From the NCBI RefSeq assembly GCF_008386495.1, contig NZ_VTHJ01000063.1, forward strand, positions 1-56,896: 56,896 nucleotides of DNA, given 5' to 3'. This document shows, in pieces, positions 20,598 to 27,523 of this stretch; the stretch's first letter is position 1; each line of letters begins with the position of its first letter. The stretch is from Streptomyces tailanensis. GTDB lineage: Bacteria > Actinomycetota > Actinomycetes > Streptomycetales > Streptomycetaceae. The notes under the pieces are model-generated. The model did no database searches. It saw nothing but the letters and a program-made list of their open reading frames with translations, and was not told the origin of the DNA. Made by a program: the position numbers and the translations under genes.

Positions 20598-20843
20598 TCA
20601 CGGTTCTTCCCGCCACCCCTCCCACTCCCCCGCGAACTCGTCCAACGCCACCGGATCGAGCCGCCCCTTCGCGTCCCGAAGCACCAGCAGCCACTGCGCG
20701 TCCTCGGCGTCGTCCTCCCCGGCCAGCGCGTCCCGCACCAGCTGCGGTTCCTCGTCCAGCCCGAACCGCTCCCCGAGCGCCTCCGCCGCCTCCTCCGCGG
20801 CATCACGGTCGGGCAGCACCAGCACATGTCTCACATCACTCAC
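20598..20843 (-). CDS. Small acidic protein of unknown function
   Basis: 81 residues from a GTG at 20843 (VSDVRHVLVLPDRDAAEEA). Acidic and Leu/Glu/Ala-rich, with no membrane segment and no Cys motif. The sequence alternates predicted strand and helix ('VRHVLVLPD', 'EAAEALGERFG', 'AQWLLVLRD'), so it looks like a small folded domain, not noise. It lies 48 bases after the arylamine N-acetyltransferase and 82 bases before holA on the same strand. I do not recognise the family. An alternative upstream start at 20891 would add 16 unlikely residues. Confidence 0.65.
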   Translation of the reverse strand: MSDVRHVLVLPDRDAAEEAAEALGERFGLDEEPQLVRDALAGEDDAEDAQWLLVLRDAKGRLDPVALDEFAGEWEGWREEP

Positions 20844-20891
20844 GCCCCCATTTTCCGCCACCGGCGGGCCCACCCCGCGCCGGGCCGCCAA

Positions 20892-21701
20892 CTAACGCAT
20901 CGCCCTCACCTCCGGCAGCCTCCCCAGCTCCATCCCGAACCGCTCCCGGTACACGCCCAGCACCTCCTCGTCCGTCGTCAACTCGGTCACCTCCCGGTGG
21001 CCCTCGGCCGACGTCACCGTGAGGGTGCGCCCGCTGAGCGTGATCCGGCCGCCCTCGTCGCCGACCCGGGAGCAGACGAGCGACTGCGTGAAGTGCGAGG
21101 TCGGTGACGTGCTGTGCCACCAGGCCCCGGCCACGAAGTCCCCAAGCTCCCTCGGCCGGAGTTCCAGTCGGTACTGCGGCTTGCCGTCCCGCAGGACGTC
21201 CAGGTTCCCGAACTCCCGTGCCCCGCTCTCCCGATCCGCCTCCACCAACCGGAACAGGCCAGCCGGGTCCTCCTGCTCCCCCCGGTCCCCGAACTCCAGC
21301 GGATAGTGGCTGTTCGCCCCGAATCCGACGTCGGCCAGCCAGTCACCCCCGTCCACCGTCCGCACCCGCAGCGCGAGATGGTCGTACGGAATCCCGAGCC
21401 GCCCCTCCTCGCCGTACACCCGTGCCGCGAGCAGTGTCACGTCGAAGCCCAGCGCCGCGAGCAACGCTCCCAACAGCCCGTTCAGTTCGAAGCAGAAGCC
21501 GCCTCTGCGCTCCCCGACCACCTTGTCGAACAGCCGTTTCTCCTCCAGCACGATCTCCTCTCCGAAGTGGATCGACAGGTTCTCGAACGGCACCGCCTTC
21601 AGATGGCGCAGGTGCAGCTCACGCAGTACGTCAACGGTGGGCCAGGCCGGATGCTCGGCCCCGATGCGGCGAAGGTAGGCATCAAGCTCTGCGGTATCCA
21701 T
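20892..21701 (-). CDS. Arylamine N-acetyltransferase
   Basis: 269 residues. Transfers acetyl from acetyl-CoA to arylamines, hydrazines or amide-forming substrates. The catalytic triad is visible: Cys70 in 'RRGGFCFELN', His108 in 'PYDHLALRV' and Asp124 in 'WLADVGFGAN'. N-terminal helical region, central beta-barrel, C-terminal lid. ATG 21701 (MDTAELDAYLRRIG) matches family starts and lies 4 bases after the comEC stop, so it is probably co-transcribed. Physiological substrate unknown; relatives in other actinomycetes act in ansamycin closure or xenobiotic acetylation. Confidence 0.94.
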   Translation of the reverse strand: MDTAELDAYLRRIGAEHPAWPTVDVLRELHLRHLKAVPFENLSIHFGEEIVLEEKRLFDKVVGERRGGFCFELNGLLGALLAALGFDVTLLAARVYGEEGRLGIPYDHLALRVRTVDGGDWLADVGFGANSHYPLEFGDRGEQEDPAGLFRLVEADRESGAREFGNLDVLRDGKPQYRLELRPRELGDFVAGAWWHSTSPTSHFTQSLVCSRVGDEGGRITLSGRTLTVTSAEGHREVTELTTDEEVLGVYRERFGMELGRLPEVRAMR

Positions 21702-21705
21702 GACC

Positions 21706-24348
21706 TCAGTCTCTCGCCACCAGCAACTCCTCGGCCGTGCCCGCGACGGCGATCGCTCCGTCCTCGTCCGTGCGCAGCACCGTGGCGCCCTCGGCCCGCA
21801 GCGCCGCGACCGTACTGGGGGCCGGGTGCCCATACGGGTTGTCCCTGCCCGCTGAGATGAGCGCCAGCCGCGGGGCGACCGCGCGTATGAGGTCCGGATC
21901 CTGGTAGGCCGACCCGTGATGGGCGACCTTCAGTACGTCGACGGCTCGCAGCTGAGCGGCCTCGGGGGATCTCGACAGCTCCCGCTGGGCGGGCGGTTCG
22001 AGGTCGCCGAGCAGCAGCATGGTCAGCCCGGCCGTCCGTACGAGCATGGTCACGCTGGCGTCGTTCGGCCCGTCCGGGGTGGTGGACGCGTCGCCCGGCG
22101 GCCACAGCACCCGCCACGCGAGGCCTTCCGTACGCCGCTCCTCTCCGGCCACGGCCCGCGTCACCGGGATCCGCCGGGCCGCCGCCTCCCGGTGCACGAA
22201 CTCGGCCTGATCCGCGGGCTCCGCGAACCCCGTCGTCTGGATCGCCCCGACCGAACGCCCCCGCAGCACTCCCGGCAGCCCCGTCACATGATCGGCGTGG
22301 AAGTGGGTGAGGACGACGAGCGGAATCCTGGTGATGCCTAGCGCCGTCAGACAGCGGTCGACCAGCACCGGATCGGGACCGGCGTCCACGACCACTCCGC
22401 TGCCGTCGCCCGCTGCGAGCACGGTCGCGTCGCCCTGTCCGACATCGCACATCACCAACCGCCAGCCCGGTGGCGGCCACCCCGTGATCACCCTCGTCAG
22501 CGGCGGCGGCTGCACCACGACCAGCAGGAACACCACCAGGCACGCGCCCACCAGCCACGGATGGCTCACGAGCCGCCGCCCGACCAGGACGGCGACCACC
22601 GTGACGAGGGCCAGCAGCAACGCCCCCGTCCAACTGCCCGGCCAGTCCACGCCGGCGCCGGGCAGGGACGCCCCCGTGCGCGCGATGTCCGCGATCCAAC
22701 CGGCGGGCCAACTCGCGCACCAGGCAAGGCACTCGGCCACGGGCATCGCCACCGGGGCCGTCGCCAGCGTGGCGAACCCGAGCACCGTGGCCGGCGCCAC
22801 GGCGAACTCCGCCAGCAGATTGCACGGCACCGCCACCAGGCTCACCTTGGCCGACAGTACGGCGACGACCGGCGCGCACACCGCCTGCGCGGCGCCCGCG
22901 GCCGCCAGCGCCTCGGCGGGGCGCGGCGGCACCCCGCGCCGCTGGAGCGCCGCACTCCAGCGCGGGGCGAGGGTGAGCAGGGCCCCGGTCGCGAGAACGG
23001 ACAGCAGGAAGCCGTAACTGCGGGCCAGCCACGGGTCGTACAGCACCAGCAGCACAACCGCCGTCGCCAGCGCGGGGATGAGCGACCTGCGGCGGCCCGT
23101 CGCGATGGCCAGCAGCGCGATCGACCCGCAGGCAGCGGCCCGGACCACACTCGGGTCCGGGCGGCACACGATCACGAAGCCGAGCGTCAGCGCACCGCCG
23201 ACCAGCGCCGTCGCCCGCAACGGAATGCCGAGCCGGGACGCGAGCCCCCGCCGCTCGGCACGCTGGGCCAGCCCGGGCGGCCCGATGAACAGCGCCAACA
23301 AGATCGTGAAGTTGGCCCCGCTGACCGCGAGCAAATGCGTGAGGTCGGTCGCCTTGAACGCCTCGTCCAACTCGGCCGGGACCCGCGAGGTATCCCCGAC
23401 GACGAACCCCGGCAACAACGCACGCGCGTCCACGTCCAGCCCATCGGTCGCCTCCCGCAGCCCCTCGCGCAACCGCCCCGCGAACCGCTGCGCCCCACTC
23501 GCCTCCCCCACCACCTCCGGCGGCCCACCCCCGCGCACCCGCAGCACGGCCGCGACCCGGTCTCCCCCGGCAAGGGCCGGTACGACCTGCGCGGCCACCC
23601 GCACCCGAGTGGACGGCAGCAACGTGAGCCAAGGCGAACGCCTGCCCTGCCCCTGCCCCTCCCCCGCACCCGCACCCGCACCCGCACCCGCACCCGACCG
23701 CACGTCAGCGTCCGCATCGACGTCGACGATGACCAGCACCGGCGTCCGCGTGGCCACGACCGCCCCGTCCTGGCCCCTCACTCGCCGCACCTCGGCCTGG
23801 AGGAGCACGGCGGTCGGAGCCACATGGTTGCCCTGGAGCCGGGGACGGGTGAGGCGTGGGTCTGCGGTGAGCTCCACCTCAGCGGTCACCTGGGCGTACC
23901 GCCCGGCCAGAGCAGGCACCGGCCCTCGGCGCAGATCCGCCCCGTGCAGCCCGGCGGAGGCCGCCGCGGCGGCGACGCACAGCAACACGGCGGCCACGGA
24001 CGCCCCCGTCCAGACCACTCCGCGCGGCGCCCGCCGTCCCTCCTCAGCCCGCTGCCCCTCCTCAGGAGCCCGCCCTCGCCGAGCGACGAGAAGGGCCACA
24101 CCCACGACCAGGCAGACCACGACCACACCCGCGACCCACCCGGCCGAGACGTGCACCATCAGCGCCGCCGTCGCCCACGCGGCCAGCGCCGATGGCACCA
24201 GCCGCAGATCCGTCGGCCCTTCCTGCCTCGGGTGCGCGACACCGAGCCGGTTCCTGGAGGCCGCGTGCAGCGCCTGACGCCGAGGAACACCCCGCACCCC
24301 GCGCGCCCCGGCCATCGCCGGTTCCTCTCCCGCTCGCGGCGCGTTCAT
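21706..24348 (-). CDS. comEC: ComEC/Rec2 family DNA-uptake channel protein
   Basis: 880-residue polytopic membrane protein. Order: two or three helices with a DUF4131-like soluble segment (1-300), the Competence membrane domain (about 300-590, many helices, 'LLAVSGANFTILLALFIGP'), and a C-terminal MBL-fold domain with 'LTHFHADHVTGLPG' and a later 'KVAHHGSAYQD'. ComEC moves single-stranded DNA across the membrane in competent bacteria; competence is not established in streptomycetes. The start overlaps the comEA stop (ATGA). A GCACCC hexamer run (23668-23698) codes an Ala-Gly repeat in the soluble segment. Confidence 0.92.
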   Translation of the reverse strand: MNAPRAGEEPAMAGARGVRGVPRRQALHAASRNRLGVAHPRQEGPTDLRLVPSALAAWATAALMVHVSAGWVAGVVVVCLVVGVALLVARRGRAPEEGQRAEEGRRAPRGVVWTGASVAAVLLCVAAAAASAGLHGADLRRGPVPALAGRYAQVTAEVELTADPRLTRPRLQGNHVAPTAVLLQAEVRRVRGQDGAVVATRTPVLVIVDVDADADVRSGAGAGAGAGAGEGQGQGRRSPWLTLLPSTRVRVAAQVVPALAGGDRVAAVLRVRGGGPPEVVGEASGAQRFAGRLREGLREATDGLDVDARALLPGFVVGDTSRVPAELDEAFKATDLTHLLAVSGANFTILLALFIGPPGLAQRAERRGLASRLGIPLRATALVGGALTLGFVIVCRPDPSVVRAAACGSIALLAIATGRRRSLIPALATAVVLLVLYDPWLARSYGFLLSVLATGALLTLAPRWSAALQRRGVPPRPAEALAAAGAAQAVCAPVVAVLSAKVSLVAVPCNLLAEFAVAPATVLGFATLATAPVAMPVAECLAWCASWPAGWIADIARTGASLPGAGVDWPGSWTGALLLALVTVVAVLVGRRLVSHPWLVGACLVVFLLVVVQPPPLTRVITGWPPPGWRLVMCDVGQGDATVLAAGDGSGVVVDAGPDPVLVDRCLTALGITRIPLVVLTHFHADHVTGLPGVLRGRSVGAIQTTGFAEPADQAEFVHREAAARRIPVTRAVAGEERRTEGLAWRVLWPPGDASTTPDGPNDASVTMLVRTAGLTMLLLGDLEPPAQRELSRSPEAAQLRAVDVLKVAHHGSAYQDPDLIRAVAPRLALISAGRDNPYGHPAPSTVAALRAEGATVLRTDEDGAIAVAGTAEELLVARD
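23668..23698. repeat. Hexamer microsatellite in comEC
   Basis: Five or more copies of CCCGCA encode an alternating Gly-Ala run in the extracytoplasmic domain of ComEC. Six-base units vary length in frame. Confidence 0.85.
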
Positions 24349-25553
24349 GGCCGTACGAGGTTCCGCAGATCGGCGAATCGGCGATCGCCGATTCCGTTCA
24401 CCTCTCGCAGTTCGTCGACGGAACGGAAGCCGCCGTGCTGAGTGCGGTAGGCGATGATGTGCTGGGCCAGGACCGGGCCGACTCCGGGCAGAGTGTCCAG
24501 TTGATCGACAGTGGCCGTGTTGAGGGAGACGGGGGCCGCGGGAGCCGCTCCGGCGACTGCTCCGCCGGTCCCGGCCACGCCTGAGCCGACCCCCGGCCCA
24601 GTGACCGTTCCCGCCCCGGTCGCCGGGCCACCGACCAGGACCTGTTCGCCGTCCACGAGGAGGCGGGCGCGGTTGAGCCCGTCCGTGTTCGCCCCTGGTC
24701 GCACTCCGCCCGCCGCCCGCAGCGCGTCGGCGACCCGGGAGCCGGCCGGCAGCCGCTGGATCCCAGGGCTGCGCACCTTTCCACCGACATCCACCACGAT
24801 CGAGGGCCCGGCCGTGGGAGCGATCACCCCGGCCGAGGCACCCGGCACCGCTCCGTGCCCCTCGCCCGCCGCACCGAACGAGGCCCCCGGCACCGCCGGA
24901 CCTCCCGCCCGCACCACCTCGGGCGCTCCCACCTGCTGAGTCCGCCCCGTCCAGAAGTGTTGCGCGGCGAACACCGCCGCCACGACCAACACCACGCTCA
25001 GCGCGACGACACTCTTCCTTTCGACGCCACACCGCGCCTGCAACCACAACGGCAGCCGTTCCCGCACTGCGGGCCCAACCCGCCCCCGCCACGACCCTCC
25101 CGAGACACCGCCGACACAGTCGACGTCGACAACCCCGCCGACATCGACGACCTCGACGACATCCCCGCCGGCGACGCCCCCATCACCGACACGGCCACGC
25201 GGAACGTCACGCTCGGCACGTCGCCCGAACTCACCGACGGCACCAAGGGAGGAAGAAACACCAGAGGAAGAAGCACCAGAACGGTCCGCCTCATCCGCCC
25301 AGGCGACCCCGGCCCCCACCGCTGTCCTCCCCCTCGGCGCCGGCGGCCCATGCCCCGACTCCCGCGGCTCCCGCACGCTTTCGGGAAACAGCGCCTCGGC
25401 GCGCAGCCGAAGCGTCTCCGCCGAAGCCTGGTGGCGGCGTCCGGCCCGGCCCCCGGGCCGCCGCGACCGGTGTCGGGCACGGCTGTCGGAGGACGGGCCC
25501 CGCCCCGGCCCACTGGTGACTGTCGCTGTACGTGAACGTGATCGAAGTGCCAT
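24345..25553 (-). CDS. comEA: ComEA family helix-hairpin-helix DNA-binding protein
   Basis: 402 residues from ATG 25553. Order: about 190 low-complexity residues (Arg-rich, then a Val/Gly/Asp stretch), one membrane helix ('SVVALSVVLVVAAVFAA'), an SLBB domain ('VVDVGGKVRSPGIQRL'), a Gly/Ala linker and a C-terminal tandem helix-hairpin-helix ('NTATVDQLDTLPGVGPVLAQ', 'REVNGIGDRRFADLR'). ComEA binds double-stranded DNA at the cell surface and feeds ComEC. The N-terminal region is longer than in Bacillus. Stop overlaps the comEC start. The start is uncertain, as no Shine-Dalgarno is clear. Confidence 0.88.
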   Translation of the reverse strand: MALRSRSRTATVTSGPGRGPSSDSRARHRSRRPGGRAGRRHQASAETLRLRAEALFPESVREPRESGHGPPAPRGRTAVGAGVAWADEADRSGASSSGVSSSLGAVGEFGRRAERDVPRGRVGDGGVAGGDVVEVVDVGGVVDVDCVGGVSGGSWRGRVGPAVRERLPLWLQARCGVERKSVVALSVVLVVAAVFAAQHFWTGRTQQVGAPEVVRAGGPAVPGASFGAAGEGHGAVPGASAGVIAPTAGPSIVVDVGGKVRSPGIQRLPAGSRVADALRAAGGVRPGANTDGLNRARLLVDGEQVLVGGPATGAGTVTGPGVGSGVAGTGGAVAGAAPAAPVSLNTATVDQLDTLPGVGPVLAQHIIAYRTQHGGFRSVDELREVNGIGDRRFADLRNLVRP

Positions 25554-25686
25554 GCGACGAGGATCGGGCAAGACCGCCCACCCGCGATGATCTTGCTCAA
25601 TTCCCGTGGATTACTGTCCAGTTGTGGATAACTCCATCACCCACACGAGCGACAAACACCGGCACCAGCCCGCAGCGGGCCGCCCC

Positions 25687-26532
25687 TCACCGAGGCGAGA
25701 CAACCGCCGCCAACAACCCAGGCCCGGTGTGCGCCCCGAGCACCGCCCCGACCTCGCTCACATACAGATCCGCCAGCCCGGGCACCCGGTCCCGAAGCCG
25801 TTCCGCGAGCGCCGAAGCCCGCTCGGGCGCGGCGAGGTGGTGGACGGCGATGTCGACCGGCGCACTGCCGGCCCGCTCGGCGACGATCTCCTCCAGGCGG
25901 GCGATCGCCCTGGACGCCGTACGCACCTTCTCCAGCATCTCGATGCGGCCGCCGTCCAGCTGGAGCAGCGGCTTCACCGCGAGCGCGGAACCGAACAACG
26001 CCTGCGCCGCCCCGATCCGGCCGCCCCGCCGCAGATATTCCAGCGTGTCGACGTAGAAGTACGCGGACGTACCCGCGGCCCGTTTCTCGGCGGCCGTGAC
26101 GGCCTCGTCCACCGTGCCGCCCGCCTCCGCGGACTCGGCGGCGGCCAGGGCGCAGAACCCGAGGGCCATCGCGACCATCCCGGTGTCCACCACGCGCACC
26201 GGCACGGGTGCCTGGCGCGCGGCGAGCACGGCCGCGTCGTACGTGCCGGAGAACTCGGCGGACAGGTGCAGCGAGACGATGCCCGTGGCCCCCGACTCGG
26301 CCACCTTGCGGTAGGTCTCCGCGAACAGTTCGGGGCTGGGGCGGGAGGTGGTGACGGACCGTCTCTTCTGCAGTGCCTGGGCCAGGGCACGGGCCGAGAT
26401 CTCGGTGCCCTCTTCGAGCGCCTGGTCGCCGAGGACCACGGTCAAGGGCACCGCGGTGATGCCGTGACGCTCCATCGCCGGCGGCGGCAGGTAGGCCGTT
26501 GAATCGGTGACGATCGCGACATGGCGGGACAT
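25687..26532 (-). CDS. DegV family fatty-acid-binding protein
   Basis: 281 residues, start MSRHVAIVTDSTAYLP. DegV/FakB proteins bind a fatty acid between two domains and can present it to a fatty-acid kinase. Visible signature: 'VTDSTAYLP', 'TTSRPSPELFAETYRK', 'SLHLSAEFSGTYDAA', and 'GGRIGAAQALFGSALAVKPLL' in the second half. No fatty-acid kinase (FakA) gene is next to it. Upstream 100 bases away lies a membrane coiled-coil gene, and comEA follows 133 bases downstream. Ligand and partner unknown. Confidence 0.92.
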   Translation of the reverse strand: MSRHVAIVTDSTAYLPPPAMERHGITAVPLTVVLGDQALEEGTEISARALAQALQKRRSVTTSRPSPELFAETYRKVAESGATGIVSLHLSAEFSGTYDAAVLAARQAPVPVRVVDTGMVAMALGFCALAAAESAEAGGTVDEAVTAAEKRAAGTSAYFYVDTLEYLRRGGRIGAAQALFGSALAVKPLLQLDGGRIEMLEKVRTASRAIARLEEIVAERAGSAPVDIAVHHLAAPERASALAERLRDRVPGLADLYVSEVGAVLGAHTGPGLLAAVVSPR

Positions 26533-26631
26533 GAGCTGGAGGTTACCCGCCAAGGCCCACCGACGGCAGCCCGGCCCCTCCCACCTGCGGGCGACGCCGA
26601 GCGCCGCCGGTCGCGGAGGCGCGGGCCCGGA

Positions 26632-27387
26632 TCAAGTCGTGCTCTCCGGGCGGGGCTTCTTCTGCCACGGGTACGTCGGCCTCGGCCCCGACGGATTGAT
26701 CGCGGGCCGGGGCGGTTCCTCACCGGACCGGGACTCGGTGGACCGGGACTCGCCGGACCGGGACCCGGGGGTCTCCTGCCAGGTCTGCCCGGTGGAGGCG
26801 GTGGGTTCGGGCTTCGGGGCCTGGGGCCAGACCGGTGTGGGCTCCGTCGTCCAGTGCCGCAGCGCGTCCGCCTCGACGTCTATCTGGGCGCTGAGCGTGT
26901 CCAGGTCGTCCTCCGCGAACTTGCGGGCCCGGTCGTGCGCCGCCCAGCGCAGGGAGTCGGCCGACTTGATGACCCGCTCCGTACGCTCGCGCAGCGCGGG
27001 CAGCCGCTGGGCCAGCTTGGCGCGGTCGGGCTCGGGCTCCAGGCGCTTGAGCTCGTCGTCCAGCTCCCGGCCGTGCCTGCTGAGCTGCTCGAACAGGGCC
27101 AGGGACTCCTTCAGCGACTCGTCCTCGCCCACGCCCGCCTGCAAGGCCTCCTGGGTGGCCCGCATCGAGGTGCGCAACTTCAGCCGCAGGTCGGCCAGTT
27201 GGCCCACCGGGCCCGGCTGGGCGAGGCTTCGGGCGCGCAGGGTGGTGTCCTCGACCGACCGCTTGGCCTGCGTGATCGTACGGTCCACGCCGCGCTTGGC
27301 CGCGCCGATCGCCTTCACCGTGGCGTACGCCCCCAGCACCACGAACAGCACGAAGAACAGGGCGACCACTGCGATGACGGCTTCCAC
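26632..27387 (-). CDS. Single-pass membrane protein with coiled coil, unknown function
   Basis: 251 residues. The GTG at 27387 is chosen because AGGAGG lies 8 bases upstream; a frame-open ATG at 27417 lacks one. An N-terminal helix ('EAVIAVVALFFVLFVVLGAYA') anchors it, followed by a Lys/Arg stretch that fits N-out topology, a long Leu/Glu/Arg heptad-like region (45-170) and a Pro/Ser/Arg tail with repeated 'SRSGES/STESRSGE'. It lies between leuS (upstream) and the degV-family gene. I do not recognise a named family; architecture suggests a scaffold or envelope protein. Confidence 0.75.
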   Translation of the reverse strand: MEAVIAVVALFFVLFVVLGAYATVKAIGAAKRGVDRTITQAKRSVEDTTLRARSLAQPGPVGQLADLRLKLRTSMRATQEALQAGVGEDESLKESLALFEQLSRHGRELDDELKRLEPEPDRAKLAQRLPALRERTERVIKSADSLRWAAHDRARKFAEDDLDTLSAQIDVEADALRHWTTEPTPVWPQAPKPEPTASTGQTWQETPGSRSGESRSTESRSGEEPPRPAINPSGPRPTYPWQKKPRPESTT

Positions 27388-27447
27388 GGCGCGCTCCTCC
27401 TTCGACCCACGCGGCACATACTGCTGCGCTCTTCAACGGTAAACGCA

Positions 27448-27490
27448 ACGGGCAGGCCCGGGGTTCCATCGGAACCCTGAACCTGCCCGT
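27448..27490 (-). terminator. leuS terminator
   Basis: Nested stem: ACGGGCAGG (27448-27456) with CCTGCCCGT (27482-27490), and inside it GGGTTCC-ATC-GGAACCC. It lies 34 bases past the leuS stop. Confidence 0.75.
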
Positions 27491-27523
27491 AGGGGACGCC
27501 CCCGAACCTCGTCCGGGACAGAC

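Noticed and set aside
24349..25092. 248-codon N-terminal extension of ComEC
   Set aside because: It is a frame of comEA; the ATGA overlap at 24345-24348 marks the true start.
21706..25553. Claim of natural competence from comEC/comEA
   Set aside because: No pilus or comF-type genes here, and the pair is kept in many non-competent bacteria.
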